From the NCBI GenBank assembly GCA_036495095.1, contig DASXNK010000200.1:1-64000 (forward strand): a DNA stretch of 64,000 nt. The letters are read 5' to 3'. The notes under the pieces are model-generated. The model had not been told where the DNA came from, searched no databases, and saw only the letters and a program-made list of their open reading frames with translations. Each line of letters starts with the position of its first letter. The first letter of the stretch is position 1. Both the position numbers and the translations under genes were made by a program. The stretch comes from Candidatus Dormiibacterota bacterium (lineage in GTDB: Bacteria; Chloroflexota; Dormibacteria; Aeolococcales; Aeolococcaceae). Below, piece by piece: positions 48,965 through 57,791 of this stretch.

Positions 48965-51838
48965 CTAGACCGCGGCAGGGACGTCGGGCGCACCCTCGGG
49001 CGAGGCGGGGCCGTTCCACGGGAACCCGCCGGGCCGCGTCGAGCCGTCGAGCGCCGCGCCGCCGGGGATGGCGCGCAGCCCCACCGGCCGGCGACGTCCG
49101 GGGGATCCGCCGGCGGGCGCGGCCCCGGGCGGCGGTGGCAGCGCCTGGCGGAGCTGGGTGCGCGAGGCGATGCCCAGCTTGGTGAAGACCTTGTGCAGGT
49201 GGTACTCGACGGTGCGCGGGCTGATGAACAGCCGGGCCGCGATCCCCTGGTTGGAGAGCCCACCCTGGGCGAGGCCGGCGATCTGGAGCTCCTGTGGGGT
49301 GAGCTCCGCGGTCGTCTCCACCGTCCGCCTGCGGGCGTGCTCGCCGGTGGCGAGGAGCTCGTGCTCGGCGCGGGCGGCGAAGGCCTCGGCGCCCATCGAC
49401 ACCAGCATGTCGTGGGCGATGCGCAGCTGCTCGCGTGCCTCCAGCCGCCGGCGCTCGCGGCGCAGCCACTCCCCGTGGAGGAGGTGGGCACGGGCCAGCT
49501 GCGGCGCCGCCCGGCTGCGGCCCAGGCGGTCGATCGCCTCGCGATAGAGCCGGTCGGCGGCGTCGCCGTCGCTGACCAGGGCGCGGGAGCGGGCCTCGAG
49601 GCCGAGCGCGCACTCCGTCCGGCTCGCCTGGGTCTGCTCGGTGAGCCGGGCCAGGGCCGCGGCCGCCAGCTCGGGCTCGCCGGCGCGCACCGCCGCCTCG
49701 ACGTACTCGGGCAGCACCCGGACGGCGACCAGCCCCCCCTGCTCGCTCGCCTGCCGGGCGGCGGCCAGCGCGGCGGCGTAGTTGGCGCGGCCGTTCTCGA
49801 ACACCGCGGTGGCGTACTCGGCGACGGTGATGAGCATCCCCTCACCCCGGGCCTCGGCATCCTCGACGCACGCCGCGATCAGCGCCGCGGTGTCGGCCCG
49901 TCCTCGCCAGGCGGCGAGCTTGAGGGCGCCGTAGCTGATCCGCGCGCCGCCGGTCGCGTCGGTGATGGCGGCCGCCTCCTCGATCAGGGACGCCGCCGTG
50001 GTGATCTCGCCAGCGTGGACGTGGATGCCGGCGAGGTGGTTGAGGGCGATCGGCAGGATGGTGAGGGCGCCGGCCTCGCGGGCCAGCTCGACCTCGCGGG
50101 TGGCGATGCAGTGGGTGGCGTCGTCGTCCCACAGGTCGGCGGCGGTGATCCAGGCGAGGCCGAGCCACCGGAGCTCGTCCTCCTCCTCGAACGCGCCCAG
50201 GGCCCGCCGCAGGAGGGGCACGCCGGCCGACCAGCCGTCGGTGAGCAGCGTCGCCAGGCAGTCGAGGAGGAGGTCGATGGTGCGCGGCGGGTCGGGGGCC
50301 GGCGGCGCCGCCCGGGCCGCCTCCGCGGCCTCCAGCACCCCGCGGCCGCGGCCGAGCCGGCCCGCGAACATCGCCGCCTCGAGCGCCTGCAGGTGGGTCT
50401 CGCGGGCGAGCAGCGGATCCAGGGACTCGAGCCGTTGGGCCGCCCGGATGAGCAGCGGCGGGGCGTCGCGGCCGCGGCTGGTGGCGAAGGCGATCTCGGC
50501 GCGCAGCCGCTCCAGCCGGGCACTCTGCAGCGGGTCGAGCGGCCCCACCTCGGCGAGGGACAGAAGGCCGAGGGCGGCGTCGTGCGCCCCCGCGCGCAGC
50601 TTGGCGCCGGCCGCGGCGAGCCTGCGCTCCGCCCGGCGGCCGGGATCGGCGGTCAGCGCGGCGGACCGCTCGAGAAAGGCCGCCGCCGCCGCCACGCCAC
50701 CCCGGGCGTGCGCCTGTCCAGCGGAGCGCTCGAGATCGCCGGCGACCTCCTCGTCGGGCCCGACCGCCGCCTCGGCGCGATGCCAGGCACGGCGATCCGG
50801 GCTCAGCTCGGGATCGATCGCCTCGGCGAGAGCGCGATGGGCGCTGCGGCACTCCTCGGGCGTCGCCGCCTGCTGGACCGCCGAGCGCACCAGCGGGTGA
50901 CGGAAGGTCACCTGGGTGCCGACGCGGAACAGCCCCTCGGCCTCGGCCGGGGTCGCGGCCTCAGAGCCGAGGCCCATCCGTTCGGCCGCGCTCCAGAGCA
51001 GCACCGGGTCGCCGGTGGGCTCGACGGCCGCGAGCACGAGGAGCCGGCGGGTGTCCGCGGGCAGCGCCTCGACCCGGCGCAGGAAGCAGCCCTCGATCCG
51101 GCCGGACAGCGGCTGCCGTGAGGTCAGCCCGAAGCCGCCGGCGAGCTCGGCGGAGGTCAGCCCGCGATGCAGCTCGAGGAGGGCGAGGGGGTTGCCCTGG
51201 GCCTCGGCGACGATGCGGTCGCGCACCTGCTCGTCGAGCCGCCCCGGGATCGCCGCGGCGATCAGCATGCGCGCGTCGGCGTCGGGCAGGCCGGTGAGCT
51301 CCAGCTCCGGGATCCCCGCGAACCTGGCCGGCGAGCTGTGGTCGCGCACCGCGAAGAGCAGGGCGACCGGCCCCGCGTGGAGGCGGCGGGCGACGAACGC
51401 CAGAACCTGCGCGGAGGCGTGGTCCAGCCAGTGGGCGTCCTCGACGACCCCGAGCAGGGGCCGGTCCTCGGCCACCTCGTGGAGCAGGCTGAGCACCGCC
51501 AGGCCGACCAGGAAGCGATCCGGTGCGGACCCGGCGGTCAGCCCGAGGGCGCCGCTGAGCGCGTCGCGCTGGGGGCCGGGAAGCCGGTGGAGCCGGCCGA
51601 GCATCTGTCCGCAGAGCTGGTGCAGCCCGGCGAAGGGGAGCTCCATCTCCGACTGCACCCCGGCGGCGCGGGCGATGCGGAAGCCCACCGCCGAGTCCAT
51701 CGCGTAGCCGAGGAGGGCGGACTTGCCGATCCCGAGATCGCCCCGGATCACCAGGGCGGAGCTCTTCCCCGAGCGGGCCGCGGCGAGGCGCTCGTCGACC
51801 ACCTCGCACTCGTGGCGCCGCCCCTGCAGTGTGACCAT
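48965..51838 (-). CDS. LuxR-family regulator of the LAL (MalT-like) type
   Basis: The 957-residue protein has an N-terminal AAA ATPase with Walker A GDLGIGKSALL and Walker B LLGVVEDAHWLD. A long helical, TPR-like middle (about 330-830) follows, and a C-terminal LuxR helix-turn-helix lies at about 840-900 (LTPQELQIAGLAQGGLSNQ and FISPRTVEYHLHKVFTKLG). A Pro/Gly-rich tail of about 56 residues follows the DNA-binding domain, which is unusual because LuxR domains normally end the chain. Such proteins are ATP-dependent, ligand-triggered activators. AGAGGAG lies just before ATG 51838. Confidence 0.9.
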   Translation of the reverse strand: MVTLQGRRHECEVVDERLAAARSGKSSALVIRGDLGIGKSALLGYAMDSAVGFRIARAAGVQSEMELPFAGLHQLCGQMLGRLHRLPGPQRDALSGALGLTAGSAPDRFLVGLAVLSLLHEVAEDRPLLGVVEDAHWLDHASAQVLAFVARRLHAGPVALLFAVRDHSSPARFAGIPELELTGLPDADARMLIAAAIPGRLDEQVRDRIVAEAQGNPLALLELHRGLTSAELAGGFGLTSRQPLSGRIEGCFLRRVEALPADTRRLLVLAAVEPTGDPVLLWSAAERMGLGSEAATPAEAEGLFRVGTQVTFRHPLVRSAVQQAATPEECRSAHRALAEAIDPELSPDRRAWHRAEAAVGPDEEVAGDLERSAGQAHARGGVAAAAAFLERSAALTADPGRRAERRLAAAGAKLRAGAHDAALGLLSLAEVGPLDPLQSARLERLRAEIAFATSRGRDAPPLLIRAAQRLESLDPLLARETHLQALEAAMFAGRLGRGRGVLEAAEAARAAPPAPDPPRTIDLLLDCLATLLTDGWSAGVPLLRRALGAFEEEDELRWLGLAWITAADLWDDDATHCIATREVELAREAGALTILPIALNHLAGIHVHAGEITTAASLIEEAAAITDATGGARISYGALKLAAWRGRADTAALIAACVEDAEARGEGMLITVAEYATAVFENGRANYAAALAAARQASEQGGLVAVRVLPEYVEAAVRAGEPELAAAALARLTEQTQASRTECALGLEARSRALVSDGDAADRLYREAIDRLGRSRAAPQLARAHLLHGEWLRRERRRLEAREQLRIAHDMLVSMGAEAFAARAEHELLATGEHARRRTVETTAELTPQELQIAGLAQGGLSNQGIAARLFISPRTVEYHLHKVFTKLGIASRTQLRQALPPPPGAAPAGGSPGRRRPVGLRAIPGGAALDGSTRPGGFPWNGPASPEGAPDVPAAV

Positions 51839-51970
51839 CGCTCCTCTCGACAGGGCCGGCTCCAGTGACCGTACCGTCGGTGCCCGAAGGATCGCCCACC
51901 CCGAGGGGTGAGGTCGCCGTTCACCCGAACGGCAGGTGTCCTCGTTCGTTTGGACCAGGGACCGGAGGCG

Positions 51971-52954
51971 TCAGCCGCGCCCGCGGATGGCGACCGCCAC
52001 CCCGTAGGGGCTGCCGCCCGTCGCCACGGTGGCCACCACGCGGCGGGTTCGAGGGTCGACGACCGACACCGTGTTCGCCCCCTGGTCGGCGACGTAGATC
52101 GCGTCCCGTGTGGCGGCCACGCTGAAGGGGTCGGTGAGGAAGGGGCCGATGGAGATGGTGGCCGCGACCCGGCGGGTGTGGGTGTCGATGACGGCGAGGT
52201 CGCCGGGACCGGGGTCGGCGACGTACACGCAGCAGCCATCCGGGGCGGCGGCCACGTCGAACGGGCCGGTGCCCACGGGGATCCGCGCCGCCACCGTGCC
52301 GCCCCGGGTCTCGATGACCGCGACGTCGGCCGACAGCTCGTCGGCGACATAGACCGACCCGCCGTCGGGTGCGACCGCCACGCCCGCCGGGTAGCGGCCG
52401 GTCGCGACGGCGCGCCGGACCCGGTTCGTCCGGGTGTCGATCACCGACACGTCGCCGGACCCGCTGTTGGCGACGTAGACCGACCCTCCGTCGGGGGTGA
52501 CGGCGACGCTCACCGGCTGGGTGCCGACCGGCACCGAGGCGACGACCCGGTCGCCTCGGGTGTCGACGACCGACACGGCGTTGGCGCCGCCGTCGGCGAC
52601 GTAGAGGAGGCGGCCGTCTCGGCTCAGGGCCACGCCCCGGGGGCTGCTTCCGGCGGGGAGCGCAACCGTCGTGCGCACCGTCCTGGTGCGGGTGTCGAGC
52701 ACCGCGACGGCGTTGTCGCCGCCCTCCGCGACGTAGGCGGATCCGCCGTCCGGGGACACCGCCACCGCCGTGGGCGAGGTGCCCACCGGCACGGTCGCGA
52801 CCACCCGGTGGGTGCCGCCGTCGATGACCGACAGCGTGTTGTCGAGCTGGTTGGTGACGTAGATCGTGACCTCGGGAACCGCGGCACCGGCGGAACCGCA
52901 TCCGGCCAGGAGCAGGCCGGTCCCCACCAGGGCCGCCGTCCGCGCGATGCTCAC
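51971..52954 (-). CDS. YVTN beta-propeller lipoprotein
   Basis: The 327-residue lipoprotein has lipobox LLLAGC and seven repeats of about 42 residues, each with phrases such as GGSVYVAN or GGSAYVAE, VSVIDTRT and VVATVPVGT.P, typical of YVTN/NHL-type propellers. These domains bind partners or cofactors; no enzyme motif is seen. The GTG start at 52954 overlaps the stop of the DyP peroxidase gene as GTGA, so the two are translationally coupled and may work together outside the membrane. Confidence 0.88.
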   Translation of the reverse strand: MSIARTAALVGTGLLLAGCGSAGAAVPEVTIYVTNQLDNTLSVIDGGTHRVVATVPVGTSPTAVAVSPDGGSAYVAEGGDNAVAVLDTRTRTVRTTVALPAGSSPRGVALSRDGRLLYVADGGANAVSVVDTRGDRVVASVPVGTQPVSVAVTPDGGSVYVANSGSGDVSVIDTRTNRVRRAVATGRYPAGVAVAPDGGSVYVADELSADVAVIETRGGTVAARIPVGTGPFDVAAAPDGCCVYVADPGPGDLAVIDTHTRRVAATISIGPFLTDPFSVAATRDAIYVADQGANTVSVVDPRTRRVVATVATGGSPYGVAVAIRGRG

Positions 52955-54225
52955 GTCAGCAGCGCCCGGCCGTACCAGTCCTGCGCATCCATCACCCCCG
53001 GCAGCGCGAAGAAGTAGCCGCCGCCGATCGGGCTGATGTACGGGACCAGCATCTCGTCCTCCAGCCGGGTCTGCATCGCGGTGTAGGTGCGCAGCTGCTG
53101 CTGGAAGCAGCAGAACGCGTGCCCCATGTCGGGGTTTCCCTCGACGTCGGGGCTGCGGTCGTACTGGAAGCTGCGACGCAGGATGGCGCTGGTGGCCGCG
53201 GCCTGCGGGGTCTGGGGATTGGCCAGGCGGATGTGACAGGTGAGCGGGGTGAGCAGGCCCTGGGGGTCGTTGGTGTAGATGGGGTCGAGGTTGTCCGATG
53301 CCGTCGGCGAGGTCGCGTACAGCGGCGCACCGCTGAGCCGGCGCCGGCCGAAGATCCGCTCCTGCTCCTCGACGGGGACGGTTCGCCACCGGTCGAGGAA
53401 CATCCGGATGATCCGCAGCACCTGGTAGGTGCCGCCCGCGGTCCAGGCCGGCTCGGGGGGACCGGGCTGGACCCACACCTGCTGGTTCATCTGGGTGGCG
53501 TTGCTGGTGTCGGGGTTGGTGATGCCGTCCTTGAAGCCCATCCAGTCCCGCGGGATGCCGACCGGCCGCGGCGGGAACCTGAACCCGTCGACGCGCCAGC
53601 GCAGCCGCATGCGCCCGGCGGTGTGGGCGAGGATGTCGAGCATCGCGTGGCCGACGGTGTCGCGATGCCCGGCGCACAGCTGCACCAGCAGGTCGCCGTC
53701 GGAGATCGCCGGGTCGAGGCGGTCGTGGGCGAAGGCCCGCATCGTCTCGAGCTGCGCGGGCCGGCGCGGCCCCAGCCCGTAGCGGCCGTCGAACAGCGAC
53801 GCGCCGAGCCCGAGGGTGACGGTGAGGTCGTCGGGCAGCACCGTGGGCCCGAGCAGCGCGTCGTCGGAGGGCGCCGCGCCCGGAGACGCCGGCGGCGGGG
53901 TGCCGCCCGCGGTCAGGAACGCCGCCCGCGCCGTGAGCGCGCGGAGCAGCTGGGTGAGCTCGCCGCGGCCGGCCGCGGTGACGTCGAAGGCGAGGAAGCT
54001 CGCGGCGGTCTGCGGCGGGGTGTCGATCCCCGCCTGGTGGGGGCCGTGGAACGGGACCGTCCGCAGCCCGGCCCGGGTCTCCTCCAGGTTGTACTGGTCC
54101 TGGCTGGCGGCCCGGGCCACGTCCCGGGCCGCCGTGCCCGCCGCCAGCGCGCCGGCGACACCGGCGACGCCCCGGAGGAAGGACCGCCGCGGCAGGAGGC
54201 GGGTCGGCACGCCACTCATGCCCAC
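52951..54225 (-). CDS. Tat-exported DyP-type peroxidase (EfeB-like)
   Basis: The 424-residue enzyme starts with a twin-arginine signal (RRSFLRG) and has the DyP features: distal Asp in GFKDGITNP, proximal His in CHIRLANP, an Arg in LRRSFQYD and a C-terminal region with PYISPIGGGYFFALPG. It binds haem after folding in the cytoplasm and is exported folded. DyPs oxidise dyes, lignin-like phenolics or Mn, and EfeB types take part in iron uptake; no EfeO/EfeU genes are here. The GTG at 54225 has GAGG six bases upstream; ATG 54219 is an alternative. Confidence 0.9.
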   Translation of the reverse strand: MGMSGVPTRLLPRRSFLRGVAGVAGALAAGTAARDVARAASQDQYNLEETRAGLRTVPFHGPHQAGIDTPPQTAASFLAFDVTAAGRGELTQLLRALTARAAFLTAGGTPPPASPGAAPSDDALLGPTVLPDDLTVTLGLGASLFDGRYGLGPRRPAQLETMRAFAHDRLDPAISDGDLLVQLCAGHRDTVGHAMLDILAHTAGRMRLRWRVDGFRFPPRPVGIPRDWMGFKDGITNPDTSNATQMNQQVWVQPGPPEPAWTAGGTYQVLRIIRMFLDRWRTVPVEEQERIFGRRRLSGAPLYATSPTASDNLDPIYTNDPQGLLTPLTCHIRLANPQTPQAAATSAILRRSFQYDRSPDVEGNPDMGHAFCCFQQQLRTYTAMQTRLEDEMLVPYISPIGGGYFFALPGVMDAQDWYGRALLT

Positions 54226-54236
54226 GTTCGCCTCGG

Positions 54237-54452
54237 CTACTGGACCAGCGCGGTGGTCCGCTGGTGGCAGCTGTCACACGAGAAGGCGACCACCCGCATC
54301 CCGACCTGCACGATCACGCCCTGGTCGGCTCCGCACCGGCCGCAGCAGACGAAGACGAGACGATGGTTGAGTGCCTCACGCGAGGTGAATTCCCGGTACC
54401 GCCGGATGGAGATGTCCTCCGCCGCGTCGGCGATGATCTGTGCAGTCCGCAT
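54237..54452 (-). CDS. Small zinc-ribbon-like protein
   Basis: The 71-residue protein has two cysteine knuckles, VCCGRCGADQG and SCDSCHQR, which would bind one Zn ion in a ribbon fold. The N-terminal half is helical (AQIIADAAEDISIRRY). The start ATG at 54452 lacks a strong ribosome site. It ends 11 bases from the start of the DyP gene on the same strand and probably begins that operon. Function not known; a chaperone or regulator role is conceivable. Confidence 0.65.
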   Translation of the reverse strand: MRTAQIIADAAEDISIRRYREFTSREALNHRLVFVCCGRCGADQGVIVQVGMRVVAFSCDSCHQRTTALVQ

Positions 54453-54741
54453 CGGATGGTCCGCCTGTGTTCGGGTTCGATGCCTGCCATCCTGATCGGG
54501 GGTGTTTCAGCGACGTTGCACGGCGCACCGGATGTTCGCGTCGATGGGCGCGAACGCCTTCGGGGCCCGTGCCGCGCGCGGGCTGGCCGCCACCGGTGAG
54601 CAGGTGTGGCGCGGCCGAGGGTCGAGGCCGGTGGACTGGGGACTGCCCGGGGGGCACCCGGATGCGAGTCCCATCGCCGCGGCGGGAGCATGGTCCGCAG
54701 TTCAGCACCGACGACAGTCGGTCGCACATGGAGGTCCGACC

Positions 54742-55158
54742 GTGAGCAGTGTCGCAGCGGGATGCCTTGTCACCGTGCCCGGTCCGTCGATCGCTCGAGC
54801 GGCGGCGGACCACCGCCTGCGCCGGAGCGCGTGGCTCACCGACCGTGAGCTCCAGGAGAGGCGGCGGCGAGCGGTCCGCACCGTGGACGCCCTCCTCGAG
54901 ACCGTCGAGGAGATCAATCTCGCCGGCCGAGGCCGCCAGCACGACCCGCTGATCCCCCATCGCCTGCGCCGGCTCGAGGCCGCGATCGGGCGGCCGGCCC
55001 CGCCGGGGGTGCACCGGGCGCGGAACAACCATCAGCTCCACGCCGCGCTGATGGACTGGCAGGAGGTGCTGCTCGACGAGGTCTGCCCCGCCCGCGAGCT
55101 GCATCGTGCCGTCGACGGCGAGCAGCTGGTGGAGTGGGCACGGGTGCCGTCCGCCTAG
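54742..55158 (+). CDS. Hypothetical helical protein
   Basis: The 138-residue protein is rich in Arg, Leu, Ala and His and mostly helical (RRRRAVRTVDALLETVEEINLAG, and HQLHAALMDWQEVLLDEVC in shorter pieces). No signal, membrane segment or family is recognised. The GTG at 54742 is well supported by GGAGGT at 54730-54735, six bases away. Longer starts run into low-quality upstream sequence. The next gene begins 11 bases later, with a promoter box that overlaps this gene's stop. Confidence 0.6.
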   Translation: MSSVAAGCLVTVPGPSIARAAADHRLRRSAWLTDRELQERRRRAVRTVDALLETVEEINLAGRGRQHDPLIPHRLRRLEAAIGRPAPPGVHRARNNHQLHAALMDWQEVLLDEVCPARELHRAVDGEQLVEWARVPSA

Positions 55159-55161
55159 AGT
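55156..55161 (+). promoter_or_regulatory. -10 box TAGAGT overlapping a stop codon, leaderless start
   Basis: TAGAGT uses the TAG stop of the preceding gene as its first three bases and ends seven bases before the ATG at 55169. No ribosome binding site is present, which fits a leaderless transcript. Confidence 0.4.
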
Positions 55162-55168
55162 TCCGGGC

Positions 55169-55612
55169 ATGACAGAGCCCACCCTGGTGCTGCGGCCGGC
55201 CTTCAACAGCTACGTTCGCGCCTCCTTCGCCCTCAACCTCGTGGTCGTCGCCCTCCTGGTCTTCGAGCTCTTCGGGCACGCCTTCACACGGCCCGCGAAC
55301 CTGTTCATGTGGATCGCGATGGCGGTGGTGTGCGTCGGGCTGCCGCTCTCCGGCTACCTCCGCAGCCGGCTGTCCGTCGATGCGACCCACCTGCGGACGG
55401 CGAACTGGCTGGGGACCCGGCGCGAGTACCCGAGACAGGCCATCCGCGGCATCGCCGTCGAGCGCTCCGGTGTCGCCTTCCTCGGACCCGCCGGTGAGCC
55501 GGTGCACCGGGTGTCCCGGGGGATGTGGCAGGACGAGCAGCTCGTCGAGCTCAGCCGCCACCTCGGGGTCCCGATCACGGGCCGGCGGCGCGACGCCGAC
55601 GCACCGCTCTAG
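55169..55612 (+). CDS. Small membrane protein with PH-like domain
   Basis: The 147-residue protein has two membrane helices (about 20-40 and 47-65). A C-terminal domain with the pattern of bacterial PH domains follows: VDATHLRTANWLGTRREYP, then IRGIAVERSGVAFLGPAGEP and QLVELSRHLG. Such proteins are common in actinobacteria and their roles are mostly unknown. ATG 55169 is chosen by the leaderless -10 box and the start of hydrophobic similarity. It converges on the maleylpyruvate isomerase-like gene with 17 bases between. Confidence 0.7.
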   Translation: MTEPTLVLRPAFNSYVRASFALNLVVVALLVFELFGHAFTRPANLFMWIAMAVVCVGLPLSGYLRSRLSVDATHLRTANWLGTRREYPRQAIRGIAVERSGVAFLGPAGEPVHRVSRGMWQDEQLVELSRHLGVPITGRRRDADAPL

Positions 55613-55629
55613 GGGGAGCGCGTCGGCGC

Positions 55630-56226
55630 TCAGAGCCTCTGGGAGGCCCCCGGTGACCGGCCCAGCCAGCCGGCGAGGCGGTCGTATGCCGGCGCGTCCT
55701 CGGGCACGGGCACCTCGGGCCCGAAGTGCTTGCCCTCGGCGGCGGTTCCCCGGAACTCGGGGCGGAGCATCGCCCGGGAGGAGGCCAGGGCGATCTCGGC
55801 GAGCACGGGGTCGAGCTCGCCGGTGCGCCCCCGCGCCGCCGCCACGTCCCATCCGTGGATCACCACCTCGATCCGGTGCACGCCGAGCGCGAACGCCGCC
55901 GGCACCGGGTGACCGCCGAAATCGCGGGTGCTCTCCAGAGCCCCAGGCGAGGACCAGGCGTCGAGCAGGCCGGCCGCGGCCTCGCGGTAGGCGGCGACCA
56001 GGTCGCCCTCCACGGGGTCGGACTGGCCCCGCTGCGGCGTGCCGCCCTCGGCGGAGACGCGCATCATCCGGATCGAGGCGACCAGGTGGCGCACCACCTC
56101 CGCGACGTCCCAGCCCGCACACGGCGTGGCCAGCGACCAGCCGTCGTCCCCCACCGACGCGATCACCCGGCCGGTCTGGGCCAGGGCCTGGTCGAGCGTC
56201 GCGACCTCGTCAGCCTCCGTGGTCAC
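55630..56226 (-). CDS. TIGR03086-type (mycothiol maleylpyruvate isomerase-like) protein
   Basis: The 198-residue protein has the DinB/MDMPI helical-bundle pattern: WSLATPCAGWDVAEVVRHLV with the metal-binding His, and GVHRIEVVIHGWDVAAA with a second His pair. These proteins are typical of actinobacteria and related phyla, where some use mycothiol; no reaction is proven for this branch. GGAGGAG lies six bases before the GTG at 56226, which I prefer to the ATG at 56259. It is divergent from the DUF4395 gene. Confidence 0.85.
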   Translation of the reverse strand: MTTEADEVATLDQALAQTGRVIASVGDDGWSLATPCAGWDVAEVVRHLVASIRMMRVSAEGGTPQRGQSDPVEGDLVAAYREAAAGLLDAWSSPGALESTRDFGGHPVPAAFALGVHRIEVVIHGWDVAAARGRTGELDPVLAEIALASSRAMLRPEFRGTAAEGKHFGPEVPVPEDAPAYDRLAGWLGRSPGASQRL

Positions 56227-56381
56227 GGGTCTCTCCTCCTCCGTCGCCGTGGCCGTCATGCCGGCGGTGGCGCCCGTCCCCCGGTGGCCAGGCGATCAGC
56301 GGCCGTCCGATCTCCCCGATTGTGGCCGAACGGATCCTCGACCCGTCCCAGGCGCCAGCCGTGCTCGTCGCGCCTGATTGC

Positions 56382-56405
56382 TGATAAACTGGATCAGAAT
56401 TATCA
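56382..56405. promoter_or_regulatory. TGATAA-N12-TTATCA dyad, candidate operator
   Basis: The two 6-base arms (56382-56387 and 56400-56405) are perfect complements in an AT-rich patch just 21 bases before the DUF4395 start and between divergent genes. Such a dyad in a 72 percent GC region is unlikely to be random and probably binds a regulator or contains the promoter. Confidence 0.45.
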
Positions 56406-56425
56406 ACTATGAGCCGAGAGGACCC

Positions 56426-56908
56426 ATGTTCCGGTTTCCGAACCCGGTCGACGAGCACGCCGCCCGCACCGTCGCCCTGGGCGTCGTCGCGCTCTCGGTG
56501 CTGGTCCTCGCCACCGGCCAGCACTGGCTGCTGCTGCCCCTCGCCTACGGCTTCCTCGCCCGTGTCCTCACCGGACCGCGGCTCAGCCCGCTCGGCCTGC
56601 TCGCCACCCGCGTGGTGGTTCCCCGGCTGCCGATGACGCCCCGGCTCGTTCCCGGACCGCCGAAGCGCTTCGCCCAGGGGATCGGGCTGGCCTTCAGCGC
56701 CGCCGCCGCAGTGCTCGCCCTCGGCCTCGGCCTCGACCGGGCGGCGGACGCCGTCCTCCTCGCGCTGACCCTGGCGGCGAGCCTGGAGGCCTTCGCGGGC
56801 CTCTGCCTCGGCTGCAGGGTCTTCGCCCTGTTGATGCGCCTCGGGGTGATCCCCGGGGCGGTGTGCGAGGCGTGCAACGACCTCTCCGCCCGGCGGCTCG
56901 CGGCCTAG
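56426..56908 (+). CDS. DUF4395 membrane protein
   Basis: The 160-residue protein has the DUF4395 layout: the N-terminal PNPVDEHAAR, a helix pair with HWLLLPLAYGFLARVLTGPR, PPKRFAQGIG, and a last helix pair with LCLGCRVFALLMR holding the conserved C.GC. DUF4395 proteins often sit with thioredoxin-like or rhodanese genes and may handle sulphur or redox at the membrane; no such gene lies here. GAGAGGA is a few bases before ATG 56426. It is divergent from the MDMPI-like gene. Confidence 0.88.
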   Translation: MFRFPNPVDEHAARTVALGVVALSVLVLATGQHWLLLPLAYGFLARVLTGPRLSPLGLLATRVVVPRLPMTPRLVPGPPKRFAQGIGLAFSAAAAVLALGLGLDRAADAVLLALTLAASLEAFAGLCLGCRVFALLMRLGVIPGAVCEACNDLSARRLAA

Positions 56909-57016
56909 CTGCGCCGCGTACGGTGGGCAGATCCGGCCCGGGGGCGGCGCCGATCGCGACCGCGCCGTCGCGGTGAGGTGACCCCATCCCCCGCCCGGCC
57001 ATTCCAGAATGGGCGC

Positions 57017-57739
57017 ATGGCGATCCGGCGCGGCAGCGTGGTGAGCAGGGCGGTCGGCATGATCACCCGGCGCCCGACCGGCGATCCCCCCAACGCCGCG
57101 CACCCGGCATCGGTGCACACGACGCCCGGGGCGGTGGCCTGCTCGAATTCCGGCTGCGCGGCCGTGACCGGGCTCGCCTGCGCCTACCTCGACCGTCGCG
57201 GCCGGCGGTGTGACACCGCGTGGTGTCCCGAGCACCGCGCCGTCGTCGGCCGGGCGTCGTACTGCCGCCGGCACGCCGGCGTCGTCAACGCCATCGCCGC
57301 CGTGGGCGACTCCGCGGCGAGCGCACCCGATCTCGACAACCGTGCGGCGTCGCTGGTGATGTGGGTCGGCCGCGACCTCGAGGACCGGGTGCGGATGCTG
57401 GTGGAGCCACGTGCCGAGCAGACCGGGCTCGAGCTGGTCGACGACCCCATCCGCTTCGTGCACCGCGGACTGCAGCGTCCTCGCGCCTGGGTGCGCGGGT
57501 GGAAGCTCATCGACCAGACCGGCGTCCGCTACACCATCGCGGTCGCCGTCGAGGAGGACCGCCCCGACGAGGTCGTCATCCGCTCCGGTGTCCGTGAGCT
57601 GGCCCGGGCGGTCCCGCCGTGGATCAGCCGGAGGAGCCCGGCCGGTCCACCGGCGGCCGGCGACGACGCGCGCGAGCGCGCCGCCTTCTACGACTGGCTG
57701 GTGCAGGGGATCGCCGCGGAGCTCACCAGCTGGGTGTGA
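57017..57739 (+). CDS. Hypothetical protein with Cys/His zinc-binding cluster
   Basis: The 240-residue protein has an N-terminal cluster of cysteines and histidines (ACSNSGC, LACAYLD, RRCDTAWCPEH, SYCRRHAG; residues about 38-88) that should bind one or two Zn ions. A 150-residue alpha/beta region follows, with VGRDLEDRVRMLVEP and GVRYTIAVAVEEDRPDEVVI. No family recognised. ATG 57017 is chosen because there is no ribosome site upstream of the earlier ATG and CAGAAT lies six bases before 57017 as a possible -10 box of a leaderless transcript. Confidence 0.65.
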   Translation: MAIRRGSVVSRAVGMITRRPTGDPPNAAHPASVHTTPGAVACSNSGCAAVTGLACAYLDRRGRRCDTAWCPEHRAVVGRASYCRRHAGVVNAIAAVGDSAASAPDLDNRAASLVMWVGRDLEDRVRMLVEPRAEQTGLELVDDPIRFVHRGLQRPRAWVRGWKLIDQTGVRYTIAVAVEEDRPDEVVIRSGVRELARAVPPWISRRSPAGPPAAGDDARERAAFYDWLVQGIAAELTSWV

Positions 57740-57791
57740 CCAGGGGATCAGCGGCAGCGTGTTGACGCCGTCGATTGACCGAAACTCGGTG

